A stretch of 31,781 nucleotides of DNA from Fidelibacterota bacterium (GTDB lineage Bacteria > Fidelibacterota > UBA2242 > B5-G15): NCBI GenBank assembly GCA_003645825.1, contig QNCQ01000001.1:1-31781 (forward strand). Reading direction: 5' to 3'. The translations under genes were made by a program, and so were the position numbers. Within the stretch, counting starts at the first letter, position 1. Each line of letters begins with the position of its first letter. The notes beneath the pieces were generated by a model. It did not search any database. It had not been told where the DNA came from and saw nothing but the letters and a program-made list of their open reading frames with translations. Positions 1-7,913 of the stretch are shown one piece after another.

Positions 1-1184
1 CCAATCGAATCCTTAATATAGGGAAAAATAGAAGGCCACTCCTTTGTATCAAGATACTCCTTATACTGAAGGCTATCTATTGTAACCCCCGGCCTCACAA
101 ACGAATACCTATTCTCTATAAGAAAATACTCTCTATCGTTGATCGGTACTTTCCACACGGTTGTATCAGCACCAGATTCTGCGTGTTTCAACCGCACCAC
201 GACATCGCCCTCAGCTACGATAGGTTCCTCCCATCCCATATAAACTCTTTCCCAGGCGGAAGGGAGAGCAGGAACAAACCCGTTAAGATTCATCGAACCC
301 TGATCCATCAAGCCAAATTTCCCGATACCCGATTCACCCGTTTCCGTATTAAAAAGAGCTGGCAATCCGAGGTAAAAACCAAACATAAGAGCAAAAGTTC
401 CGTTCAGGGCAATCTGATACTCACACAAATCTTCATAACCGGCAAAGATATCTTTGCCCTCGGGATAAAGCAGATGATTCTGAGTCTCAGGGAGAATAAT
501 ACCCCTGTTTATTAATGTCTGCCCACTGTCAACAGGGACACCTTTTGAATAAGGAAAAACTTCGCTTGAGACCTCCTCAAAATTCGATGGTCCCAGATAA
601 ACAGAAGGAATATCAAAAGGGGTAGGATCAAGCGTGATATTGAAATCCTGGCCAACTCCCGCATGGAATACCACAACAAGGTCATATCTGGAAAAGTCAA
701 CATCTCCGTCAGCCAGTTTAACCGCATCCACAAAAAGTTCAACCAGCCTTATATCAATCGAATCCTCTTTGGAAAAAGGGTGATAGTATGACATCTTATG
801 CGGAAGTACATATACGCTGTCATCTTCCACCGGAAAAACCTCGGAATTCAGAGTATCAATTATCAGTCTCCCATGCGATGCATGATAGTAATAGTTCGAA
901 AGAGCTCTGATATGATCCTTGAAGTATTCTCTGTTATGAGGAGGAGGGTCAACAACAAACCCACAATCTATATTGCTCTCTTTGAGAAATCTACCATCTC
1001 CAGTAGTTCCTTTTTCATTATCGGGGATAAACTCCACCCGCAATGCACAAATCTTCACTGTTCCGGTACTCTTAACCGAACCCGCTTCTCCTACCATAAC
1101 AAATGGTTTGAGTAACTCACCCGATTCCGAACTCCAAACTGACGCACATAGAAACATCAAAAAAATAAAACCATACCTTTTCAT
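1..1184 (-). CDS. M6-peptidase-like secreted protein, active site lost (3' end cut by window edge)
   Basis: The reading frame is open from an ATG at 1184 through the left edge, giving 394 visible residues. A Shine-Dalgarno GGAG lies 10 bases before the ATG. The N-terminus (MKRYGFIFLMFLCASVWS) is a signal peptide, so the product is exported. Around residues 45-110 it has the usual lead-in of M6 (immune inhibitor A-like) proteases, with a VDPPPHNREYFKDH block and then YYYHASHGRL. Residues 273-325 match the region after the zinc site: GLPALFN, GIGKFGLMDQGS, PSAWERVYMGW. The block EYFLIENRYS near residue 355 is also typical. M6 enzymes carry HExGHxxGLPD at the zinc site. Here the aligned residues 266-276 read LMFGFYLGLPA, so both histidines, the glutamate and the aspartate are replaced. 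It is probably a non-catalytic M6-fold secreted protein. The family call rests on motifs read by eye. Confidence 0.75.
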   Translation of the reverse strand, partial: MKRYGFIFLMFLCASVWSSESGELLKPFVMVGEAGSVKSTGTVKICALRVEFIPDNEKGTTGDGRFLKESNIDCGFVVDPPPHNREYFKDHIRALSNYYYHASHGRLIIDTLNSEVFPVEDDSVYVLPHKMSYYHPFSKEDSIDIRLVELFVDAVKLADGDVDFSRYDLVVVFHAGVGQDFNITLDPTPFDIPSVYLGPSNFEEVSSEVFPYSKGVPVDSGQTLINRGIILPETQNHLLYPEGKDIFAGYEDLCEYQIALNGTFALMFGFYLGLPALFNTETGESGIGKFGLMDQGSMNLNGFVPALPSAWERVYMGWEEPIVAEGDVVVRLKHAESGADTTVWKVPINDREYFLIENRYSFVRPGVTIDSLQYKEYLDTKEWPSIFPYIKDSI

Positions 1185-1223
1185 TTTAAAATTTTCTCCA
1201 CGAAGCCTTTATACCTTTTCTCT

Positions 1224-1250
1224 ATTATATTTATTTAGCAACCGTTTCAA
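1224..1250 (-). promoter_or_regulatory. Possible promoter for the M6-like gene
   Basis: On the minus strand TTGAAA (1245-1250) and a perfect TATAAT (1224-1229) are separated by 15 bases, about 40 bases before the ATG at 1184. The spacer is shorter than the preferred 17, so this is tentative. Transcription could instead run through from the PorV-like gene 81 bases upstream. Confidence 0.35.
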
Positions 1251-1265
1251 TAAAAGGTTCGTACC

Positions 1266-2501
1266 CTAAAATTTTATGTTAAGCGAGAATAACATTGTAT
1301 TTTGCCTGGGATGCCCTGGATCTCCCGAAGTATAACCAAAGTCAAACGACATTCCAGCATACTTCAATCCTATACCAAAAGTTGGGACCGGATATTTCCC
1401 TTTCATAACGATTTTACCAGCTTTGTCATACAGGAAACCCACTCTCAAAGCAAACATTTCGGAATACCAATACTCGACACCAAAATTATGAACAATAGAC
1501 TCAAGCTCCTTCTTCAAAGACCCATCATGAGTATTGCCATCCTCATCTTTCTCTCCGATACCATCAGCACTCGAATCATAGAGCAAAAGCCAGTCATCTA
1601 TCCAGGATGTAAAAATCCCAATATACCAGGGATCAGAATATTCCGTTTCACGTCTCCCATCCTTATTGTACATTCCTCCTTTTTTGGGTCTACCGTTTTT
1701 ATCATATCCTCCTATCTTACCATCACCATCAATATCCCTGGCCGGGTAGGAAGCAACCAGAAGCTTGTTCATATCATACGCAATAGTAATTTTGTTATAT
1801 TTATCTCCCATCGTATAGCTGATCCCCATCTTCAGGTTGGTTGGCATGGGATCAGCCTGATTCGCGTCTATAAAAGCTATCTTTGGACCGATATTCGATA
1901 TCGCTAAGCCAAAATTCATATTATCCAAAATAAATTTTTTCTTTATATAGCCAAAATCAAAACCAATATTTGTAGAGTACCCTTTACCTTTCTCTGCTCC
2001 GGCAAGAATATCCGTAAGATGCTGATGTATTAGTTTTACACTAACTCCAATAGCATCATATTTACTTAGCTGAGAACCATAAGAGAGTGTCACTGCAATC
2101 ATATAGGAAGCGAACGTTCCCAGATAGTTTGCCCTTTCGTCCATCGCTATCTGCTCACCAAGATTCATCATGACCACATGTCCACCAAATGTTCCCCAGT
2201 ACCTTACATGATAGTAAGCTCCTATAAAATCGTAATATATATCAGAAGCAAGATTTGGCAACCAGTTTGTATGCATCAATCCAATTTCTTTTCCCCGAAG
2301 GAAACCAAGCCCCGCCGGGTTCCAGTAACTTGCATAGGCATCATTGGCTATAGCTACACCTGCTTCCCCCATCCCATCTGCTCTTGCACCAGGATTAATT
2401 AAGAGCCATATAGCACCGGCCTGGCTCTGAGCCATGACATGAGCAACATTTATTAGTACAAATACCAATGCAATGATAAAAATCACTCTCGAGCGACCCA
2501 T
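1266..2501 (-). CDS. PorV/PorQ-like outer-membrane protein
   Basis: 411 residues from the ATG at 2501. An in-frame TTG at 2537 would add 12 residues, but the ATG has a strong Shine-Dalgarno (GGGAGG, 6 bases upstream) and begins a clean signal peptide ending near HVMAQ. The mature N-terminus has the PorV/PorQ hallmark: INPGARADGMGEAGVA, then DAYASYWNPAGLGFL. The rest alternates aromatic and polar residues as in an outer-membrane beta-barrel and ends in FSLNIKF, an aromatic-terminated strand suited to barrel assembly. A mid-protein insert rich in Asp and Gly (DIDGDGKIGGYDKNG) resembles a calcium-binding loop. PorV proteins act as outer-membrane shuttles or carriers in type IX secretion of Bacteroidetes. 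Homologues in other phyla have no settled role, and no other T9SS gene is visible here. The M6-like secreted protein lies directly downstream. Confidence 0.85.
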   Translation of the reverse strand: MGRSRVIFIIALVFVLINVAHVMAQSQAGAIWLLINPGARADGMGEAGVAIANDAYASYWNPAGLGFLRGKEIGLMHTNWLPNLASDIYYDFIGAYYHVRYWGTFGGHVVMMNLGEQIAMDERANYLGTFASYMIAVTLSYGSQLSKYDAIGVSVKLIHQHLTDILAGAEKGKGYSTNIGFDFGYIKKKFILDNMNFGLAISNIGPKIAFIDANQADPMPTNLKMGISYTMGDKYNKITIAYDMNKLLVASYPARDIDGDGKIGGYDKNGRPKKGGMYNKDGRRETEYSDPWYIGIFTSWIDDWLLLYDSSADGIGEKDEDGNTHDGSLKKELESIVHNFGVEYWYSEMFALRVGFLYDKAGKIVMKGKYPVPTFGIGLKYAGMSFDFGYTSGDPGHPRQNTMLFSLNIKF

Positions 2502-2519
2502 TCTTTTCCTCCCACTAAC

Positions 2520-2551
2520 AAAAAACCGAATGCCCAACCCCTAACATTCGG
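2520..2551 (-). terminator. Intrinsic terminator/attenuator in the PorV-like gene leader
   Basis: On the minus strand a perfect 7-base-pair stem, CCGAATG (2551-2545) with CATTCGG (2532-2526), closes a 12-base loop. It is followed at once by six T residues (2525-2520). The hairpin plus U-tract is the standard Rho-independent terminator pattern. It ends only a few bases before the GGGAGG ribosome binding site of the PorV-like gene. No gene transcribed on this strand lies upstream, so it would stop the PorV transcript itself, which suggests conditional attenuation. Confidence 0.6.
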
Positions 2552-2634
2552 CCACTATAAGCTCTTTTAACGGTTCTTTTACACTCAGCCTAATAACAAG
2601 CCTTAGATACAACCTCCGGCAAAAAACCTAGAAG

Positions 2635-2663
2635 AAATTACCAGTTTTTTTCTCAACAATCAA
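2635..2663 (-). promoter_or_regulatory. Possible promoter of the PorV-like gene
   Basis: TTGATT (2658-2663) and TAATTT (2635-2640) on the minus strand are separated by exactly 17 bases. A transcript from here would have a leader of about 125 bases that contains the attenuator-like hairpin at 2520-2551. Confidence 0.35.
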
Positions 2664-2823
2664 GTAGAATTGAAAGAACGGCAAATCTGCTAAACTCTGC
2701 ATTGGAACTTTAAAAGATAAGCACTAGATAAGATTTTTCTCCGTGCTGGTGTTAATTCCGGAAGATGTACACACTAAGTCTTCAACACAATTTTATTGGC
2801 ACGCCAGGCATTCTCTTTACTAT

Positions 2824-2852
2824 TTGCAATTGCCCCATAGAAGAATTAAATT
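2824..2852 (+). promoter_or_regulatory. Possible promoter of the transglycosylase gene
   Basis: TTGCAA (2824-2829) and TAAATT (2847-2852) are separated by 17 bases, about 140 bases before the ATG at 2994. The region is AT-rich, so a chance match is possible. Confidence 0.3.
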
Positions 2853-2993
2853 TAGGCGATTTTTGAGCCTACCTTTTAGGCAGAGCTGTGATTTAAATCA
2901 AATCTTTCCAAGGCCTCACTAAAAACGTGACAACAAACAAGTAGAAAGTAAAATCTTTTTATTAGAATTAGGAGTCAAACTGAAAGCAGTGAT

Positions 2994-3899
2994 ATGCGTA
3001 GTAATAAGAAGCTAATACATAAAATAAAAGTTTTAATATTAATAGCCTTTGGGATGTATCTCATACTTCTGAGACCTTCCCAAGTGAAAAGGGAAAAAAC
3101 AGTAAAACCAGAGTTTCAGAGCCTTGTGGTGTATCTGAAAGAGCAGGGTTTTCCCGAAGACACCATAAAGGCCATTTTCTCTGACCCCCGGGTGGAATTC
3201 TACGAGCAGGTAATTTACCAGAATCTGTCAAGAGAAGTTCTCTCGCCTGTTTCTCACCCTTATCGTGATCGAGTACCTGTGTATGAGATAGAAGATTTCA
3301 TGAAAGAGTACAGATCCTACCTTGACCTGGCGGAGAAGAAATATGGTGTAGATAGAGAGACAATCGTGGCTGTTCTCTTTACCGAAACCAAGCTCGGCAG
3401 AATACTGGGGAGATATCCTGTGTTTAATGTTTTGAGCTCCCTGGCAGTAGCCGGGAACGAGGAAAACCTGCGTAGAATAGAAAACTATGTACATATAAAG
3501 TATCATTACCTTGATTATGATTCAAGAATAGGTGTGATCAAAAGGCTGCAGGAAAGAGCAAAGAAAAAAAGTAAGTGGGCAAAGAACGAGCTCGCTTCTC
3601 TTATAAGGCTTCATCTTACAACCAATATAGATGCTCTTTCTCTTGTGGGATCATATGCTGGAGCATTTGGACTTCCGCAATTCATGCCTTCCAGTTTTCT
3701 AAAGTTTGGAGTTGATGGGGACAAAGACGGTGAGATTGATTTGTTTTCTTTTCCTGATGCCATAATGAGCGTCGCGAACTTTCTGAGCAGGGCTGGGTGG
3801 GGAAATCACTACCTAAGCCAGAGAAGAGCTCTCCTTAGATATAATTACAGCAGGGTTTATGTGTCAAAAGTTTTGAATTTAGCCTCACTGTTGAGATAA
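2994..3899 (+). CDS. MltB-type lytic murein transglycosylase
   Basis: 301 residues. These enzymes cleave the MurNAc-GlcNAc bond of peptidoglycan, leaving 1,6-anhydro ends, and act in the periplasm. The N-terminal segment (residues about 11-26, IKVLILIAFGMYLILL) is a signal peptide or membrane anchor. Family blocks of the GH103/SLT_2 type are clear: the catalytic glutamate in FTETKLGRILG (E131), PVFNVLSSLA (142-151), GSYAGAFGLPQFMPSS (219-234), DGDKDGEIDL (241-250) and DAIMSVANFL (255-264). The C-terminal RYNYSRVYVSKVL is the usual YN-S-xYV segment. The ATG at 2994 has only a weak ribosome binding site; a GGAG lies about 20 bases upstream with no in-frame start near it. The 3' end overlaps the convergent glycosidase gene by 15 bases. 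Confidence 0.9.
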   Translation: MRSNKKLIHKIKVLILIAFGMYLILLRPSQVKREKTVKPEFQSLVVYLKEQGFPEDTIKAIFSDPRVEFYEQVIYQNLSREVLSPVSHPYRDRVPVYEIEDFMKEYRSYLDLAEKKYGVDRETIVAVLFTETKLGRILGRYPVFNVLSSLAVAGNEENLRRIENYVHIKYHYLDYDSRIGVIKRLQERAKKKSKWAKNELASLIRLHLTTNIDALSLVGSYAGAFGLPQFMPSSFLKFGVDGDKDGEIDLFSFPDAIMSVANFLSRAGWGNHYLSQRRALLRYNYSRVYVSKVLNLASLLR

Positions 3900-5426
3900 T
3901 TTTTCATAGCTGGGTATTAAAGTAAAATCTATATTCCCTCTTTCAAATTTGAAGAAGAATTTTCTGTTTCCCCATACTACAACAAGATTAAGAAAAGAAT
4001 TTGTCCTGCCATGAAAAGTAAAAGTGTTTCCGGCGCTCCTCTTAACCTCGATGGAGACAATGTTATCCCCAAAATGGAGATTTTTAATCCCCCATCTCTT
4101 CATTCTTGAAGGCAGACGAATAAAGAGCTTATCTTCAGGAGCTGACGGAACGAAGCCCATTAGATGCTCGATCACCATAGATATAGCAGCGAGTCCGACA
4201 AAGCTTGACACCTCGGAGCTGCAAAAGCATTCGTTTTTCCAGTCTGTGGCAGGAGCTACAAAGTCCGGGGAGTAAGCTTCCCACACTTTTCCTCTTCCTG
4301 CGGAGGGATTTTCTCCCGCATACACCCTGCAAATTACCTCTATTAACCGCCATGCAATTTCCCTTGATAAAGAGTAGTACCCGTATTCAGATAAGGAGTT
4401 TATCAGCATATAAACGATAGAAGGCCATACAGCACCCCGCCAGTAAAACCCCTCCGAATGAAAAAAAGGTTCTGAAGCGGCAACTGAGGGAACCGAAAAT
4501 CGCCTGAGGAATTTTGTAGTATCTCTGAGAGCTGAAAGCAGGTATTCAAGTCTTTCTTCTTTAGCAACTCCCGCGATGATTGGCCAGAAACCAGATATTG
4601 TACGGCATCTTATAAAACGCCCTTTTTCGTCAACATTGTAATAAAATCCTGTTTCTGAATCCCACAAATATTCATTAATATTCCTGGAGATATTGTTGCA
4701 CTTTTCCTTGAAAAAAGCTTCTGCTTCTGCATCACCCACAATACGGGCTATTTTGGCCATATCTTTGGCAAATAGTGCCATCTGGGAGGAGATATCAACT
4801 CCAGCCCCTTCGCCATAATCACCGGATGGTAGGTTTATCATTCCTGAACCGAGAACGGAGTTTCTATACAGATCTACCCTCCTGCCTTTTAGATGTGTTG
4901 CACAGTTGCGATCAAGCCAATGAAAATACTTTTTAAGTACTTTGAACACCTTCTCCAGTCTCTGAGTGTCAGCGGTTACCTCAAAAAGTTTCAGCTCGGC
5001 CGTGGCAAACAGCGGGGGATGAATTAATAGCTCCTGTCGAGAAGGCTGATGCAGAGGTGTCCCATCTTTTACAAAGTAGACCCTTGCAATAAAACCGTCT
5101 TCCCTTTGCCCCCGATAGAATTGATCCAGAGTCTCTTTTATGAGAGATCTTCTGAAATGATAAACCCCGAAGAGAGCTGTGTATATAGTCTTATTCTGAA
5201 CAATAAAGTTCTCATCTGATAAAAGGACCCTTGTAGATTTTCCATTGACAGAGACATCAGTAATTTCGCTACGAAACAGGTGCCAGACGTGGTTGTAAAT
5301 TCGCTGGACCAATGGATAGTCAGGAATCTCTATCGTGGGATAGTCGGGGGATCTACAAGAACAGGTACTCAATGTTAAGAGAACAAGAAATAGAAATGTT
5401 ATTTTACCTAAATTTGAAGTGGACAC
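3885..5426 (-). CDS. Lipoprotein-like six-hairpin glycosidase (trehalase/GH63/MGH1-like)
   Basis: 513 residues, starting with GTG. The N-terminus is hydrophobic (residues 9-20) and ends in Cys22/Cys24, so a lipoprotein anchor is likely, though the lipobox (LSTC) is not ideal. The body looks like an (alpha/alpha)6-barrel hydrolase of the clan that includes trehalases and GH63-type enzymes. Supporting blocks are GEGAGVDISSQMALFAKDMA (205-224), where D211 sits where the general acid is expected; LWDSETGFYYNVDEKG (254-269); SGFWPIIAGVA (278-288); YWRGAVWPSIVYML (328-341); and WEAYSP (382-387), where E383 is a candidate base. A beta-sandwich-like C-terminal tail follows. The classical trehalase signatures are absent, so the sugar substrate is unknown. 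It lies 24 bases downstream of the kinase-like gene and is probably cotranscribed with it. Confidence 0.7.
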   Translation of the reverse strand: MSTSNLGKITFLFLVLLTLSTCSCRSPDYPTIEIPDYPLVQRIYNHVWHLFRSEITDVSVNGKSTRVLLSDENFIVQNKTIYTALFGVYHFRRSLIKETLDQFYRGQREDGFIARVYFVKDGTPLHQPSRQELLIHPPLFATAELKLFEVTADTQRLEKVFKVLKKYFHWLDRNCATHLKGRRVDLYRNSVLGSGMINLPSGDYGEGAGVDISSQMALFAKDMAKIARIVGDAEAEAFFKEKCNNISRNINEYLWDSETGFYYNVDEKGRFIRCRTISGFWPIIAGVAKEERLEYLLSALRDTTKFLRRFSVPSVAASEPFFHSEGFYWRGAVWPSIVYMLINSLSEYGYYSLSREIAWRLIEVICRVYAGENPSAGRGKVWEAYSPDFVAPATDWKNECFCSSEVSSFVGLAAISMVIEHLMGFVPSAPEDKLFIRLPSRMKRWGIKNLHFGDNIVSIEVKRSAGNTFTFHGRTNSFLNLVVVWGNRKFFFKFERGNIDFTLIPSYEKLSQQ

Positions 5427-5450
5427 TTTAACTTCTGCAGTAACCAGTAC

Positions 5451-6485
5451 TTATAGAGTCATTTCTTCAGCGATAAACCCTAAGCTCAAATAGTTTCCAT
5501 CGGGCTTTGTTCCGTAATCAAGGTCCACCTGGTACAAATCAAGCAGGTGTTTTAACCCTTCAAAAGTCCAGTCCAGATTAATCTTTTCTACAAAGCAACC
5601 TGTGTAAGTGTTTGAATCCAGCAGCACTTTTTCAATTGCGGATTCAACAAGCTCTTCAAGTGAAACACCATTGCTTGAAAAATTTATGTGTACCTTTCCA
5701 TCTTTATAACCTGTTTCAACTCGTATAAATCGATCCCCCTTATCTTCCACACTTTTAAAAATGATGTAGAAGAACGCAAGAAATATTTGCGAAAGGTCTA
5801 GAAATCTCCCCCTGACCATTCTGGGTAGGTTATTTAAAACCACCTCTTTTCTTATTTTATGCTTTACATAGGAGTTTGCATTCAGAAATTCCATGTTCAC
5901 TTTGATGATAATGTTAATGTCAATAGTCCCTTCTTCATTTTTCATTTCTTTTATGCTTTTCAGGCTAACATTATCAAAAATGTCCTGGATTTTTCTAATT
6001 TCAGTTATTAGAGAGGTCATCTGATCTGGTTCAATGCCCTTCATCTTCATTATCTGAATCTTGTTTAACACTACCGTCATAGGATTGCTAACGTTGTGAA
6101 TAATACCTGGAATACTACATCCCATAAAGGCAAAGCTTTTTATTTTCCTTTTTATATTGCTTAATGGTTCCAGGAAGGATAGTAAGTACAACTCTCCATT
6201 CTCTTCGACAGCAATAGTTCTAAAGACCACAGGAATTTTTTCTGAGTGTACGCTGCAGACCACCACACTTTCGGCATAAGAGTTCTTTAGAACTTCCTGA
6301 AGGTGTTCTTCAATAGCTGCTGCACTATCTCCAAACACCTCTGCGACTTCGGCGTACTCTCCCGATAGAGAAATTCCAAGCAGATTTTTTATCAGCTGGG
6401 AAATATGAACAACTTTTCCTTCTCTAAAAACAGCAAAAGGAATCTGTAGTTTATTAAAGAGCTCCAAAGGTATATTGAACTTCAT
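5451..6485 (-). CDS. PAS/histidine-kinase-like protein with degenerate ATPase domain
   Basis: 344 residues from an ATG preceded by GGAG at 6 bases. There is no signal peptide or membrane segment, so it should be cytoplasmic. Residues 10-105 look like a PAS-type sensor. Residues 112-180 resemble a histidine-kinase dimerisation helix pair, with the H-box-like GIIHNVSNPMTVVLNK and candidate phosphoacceptor H130. The C-terminal part (about 225-340) has the layout of a HATPase domain, but key motifs are gone. The N-box position reads FFYIIFKSVED with no asparagine, and the DxGxG loop reads FSSNGVS. It probably cannot bind ATP in the usual way and may act as a scaffold or as a phosphorylation partner. 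No response regulator is adjacent. The lipoprotein glycosidase follows at 24 bases. Confidence 0.6.
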   Translation of the reverse strand: MKFNIPLELFNKLQIPFAVFREGKVVHISQLIKNLLGISLSGEYAEVAEVFGDSAAAIEEHLQEVLKNSYAESVVVCSVHSEKIPVVFRTIAVEENGELYLLSFLEPLSNIKRKIKSFAFMGCSIPGIIHNVSNPMTVVLNKIQIMKMKGIEPDQMTSLITEIRKIQDIFDNVSLKSIKEMKNEEGTIDINIIIKVNMEFLNANSYVKHKIRKEVVLNNLPRMVRGRFLDLSQIFLAFFYIIFKSVEDKGDRFIRVETGYKDGKVHINFSSNGVSLEELVESAIEKVLLDSNTYTGCFVEKINLDWTFEGLKHLLDLYQVDLDYGTKPDGNYLSLGFIAEEMTL

Positions 6486-6540
6486 TCATAACTCCAAAAA
6501 GTCTTAAAGTTCGCTCCAATAAACTGCCCTTCTGCGTTCT

Positions 6541-6569
6541 ATATTAAACAAAAACCTAATCTTTTCCAA
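6541..6569 (-). promoter_or_regulatory. Probable promoter of the kinase-like/glycosidase pair
   Basis: TTGGAA (6564-6569) and TAATAT (6541-6546) on the minus strand are separated by 17 bases. They lie in the 129-base gap after rho and about 55 bases before the ATG at 6485. This would make the pair a transcription unit separate from the eno-rho run. Confidence 0.45.
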
Positions 6570-6614
6570 TTTATATTTTGGGGACAACAAATTGACAAAG
6601 GGAAAATTCGCTCT

Positions 6615-7898
6615 TCACTGATTCATTGTTTTCAGAAACTCCCTGTTATCCTTTGTTTTCTTCATTTTATCGATCAAAAACTCCATAGCTTCTATAGGGT
6701 TCATTTCGTTGAGAAGTTTTCTGAGTATCCACACCCTCTGGAGCTCCATGGGGGTCAGGAGCAATTCTTCCTTTCGGGTACCTGACCTGTTTATATCCAT
6801 AGCGGGAAAAATTCTTCGATCACTCAAACGTCTATCGAGCACGAGCTCCATATTACCAGTTCCTTTAAATTCCTCGAAAATCACATCATCCATCCTGCTA
6901 CCTGTATCGATAAGTGCAGTAGCAATAACAGTAAGGCTCCCCCCTTCTTCTATATTTCTGGCAGATCCAAAGAACCTTTTTGGTTTGTGTAAAGCATTTG
7001 CATCAATTCCACCTGATAGAATTTTACCACTGTGCGGTACGACAGCATTATGGGCCCTGGCAAGCCTTGTAATACTATCCAGGAGAATGACCACATGATA
7101 TTTCAATTCAACCATCCTTTTGGCTTTTTGGAGAACCATTTCCGCAACCTGGACGTGTCTTTCCGGAGGTTCATCAAAAGTAGAGCTAACAACTTCAGCC
7201 TTCACTGATCTTTCCATATCCGTTACTTCCTCAGGCCTTTCATCAATCAGCAGAACAATCAGAATTATTTCTGGATGGTTGGTTGTTATACTATTTGCAA
7301 TTTGCTGAAGAAGAGTAGTTTTGCCGGTTTTAGGCTGGGCTACTATCAGACCTCTCTGGCCTTTGCCAATAGGACACAACAAATCCATTATTCTCATCGA
7401 AATATTGTCAGAATCTACTTCTAATTTTATCCTATCCATAGGATACAGCGGGGTCAGGCTGTCGAACGGAGTACGATTTTTAACTACTTCCGGGTCCATC
7501 CAGTTAACCGCTTCAACTTTCAAAAGAGCAAAGAATTTTTCATTGTCCTTTGGAGGCCTTATTTCACCGGATACAATATGCCCTGTCTGAAGGCTGAAGC
7601 GTTTTATCTGCGATGGCGAAATATATATGTCATCTGGTCCAGGGAGGTAACTCTGCTTTTCGGATCGTAGAAATCCATACCCCTCGTCAGTTACCTCGAG
7701 TACCCCTGTAGCAAATAGTTTCCCACTGCGGAACGCTCTCGCTTCCAGAATCTTGACAGCCAACTCGTGCTTTCTTAGATCTCCTGAGCCATCGACTCCA
7801 TAGCGGTGAGCAAGTTCAATTAGCTCTTTTGTCTTCATTGAATGCAACTTTGCGATGGTAAGTTCATCTTCCATTTTATTTACTACCTCTTCTTTCAT
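6615..7898 (-). CDS. rho: Transcription termination factor Rho
   Basis: 427 residues, the normal length. Rho is a hexameric RNA-dependent ATPase that releases RNA polymerase at unstructured C-rich transcripts. Visible parts are the N-terminal Rho helix bundle (about 14-55); the cold-shock-like RNA-binding domain (about 60-135), with the primary-site block GYGFLRS and YISPSQIKRF; the P-loop QPKTGKTT (188-195); Walker B VVILLDS (269-275); and the Q-loop/R-loop region RARAH to GGIDANALHKPKRFFG (about 280-311). There is no large linker insertion. The ATG at 7898 is preceded by GAGAGG. An alternative ATG eight codons in also has a purine-rich upstream stretch. It is the last gene of the run beginning at eno, 15 bases after folC. 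Confidence 0.97.
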   Translation of the reverse strand: MKEEVVNKMEDELTIAKLHSMKTKELIELAHRYGVDGSGDLRKHELAVKILEARAFRSGKLFATGVLEVTDEGYGFLRSEKQSYLPGPDDIYISPSQIKRFSLQTGHIVSGEIRPPKDNEKFFALLKVEAVNWMDPEVVKNRTPFDSLTPLYPMDRIKLEVDSDNISMRIMDLLCPIGKGQRGLIVAQPKTGKTTLLQQIANSITTNHPEIILIVLLIDERPEEVTDMERSVKAEVVSSTFDEPPERHVQVAEMVLQKAKRMVELKYHVVILLDSITRLARAHNAVVPHSGKILSGGIDANALHKPKRFFGSARNIEEGGSLTVIATALIDTGSRMDDVIFEEFKGTGNMELVLDRRLSDRRIFPAMDINRSGTRKEELLLTPMELQRVWILRKLLNEMNPIEAMEFLIDKMKKTKDNREFLKTMNQ

Positions 7899-7913
7899 TG
7901 TTTCTAAACCCTC

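Larger units (their letters stand above)
2502..2993. other. Divergent intergenic region (about 490 bases) with leader terminator and promoters
   Basis: No gene is supported here. It separates the minus-strand PorV-like gene from the plus-strand transglycosylase gene. I find one promoter-like pair in each direction, an intrinsic-terminator hairpin in the PorV leader, and a run of short complementary segments: TAGGC at 2853, GCCTA at 2867 and TAGGC at 2877. The middle segment can pair with either neighbour. Confidence 0.6.

Noticed and set aside
2502..2537. TTG start at 2537 for the PorV-like gene
   Set aside because: It adds 12 basic residues before the signal peptide, overlaps the terminator hairpin, and the ATG at 2501 has a far better ribosome binding site.
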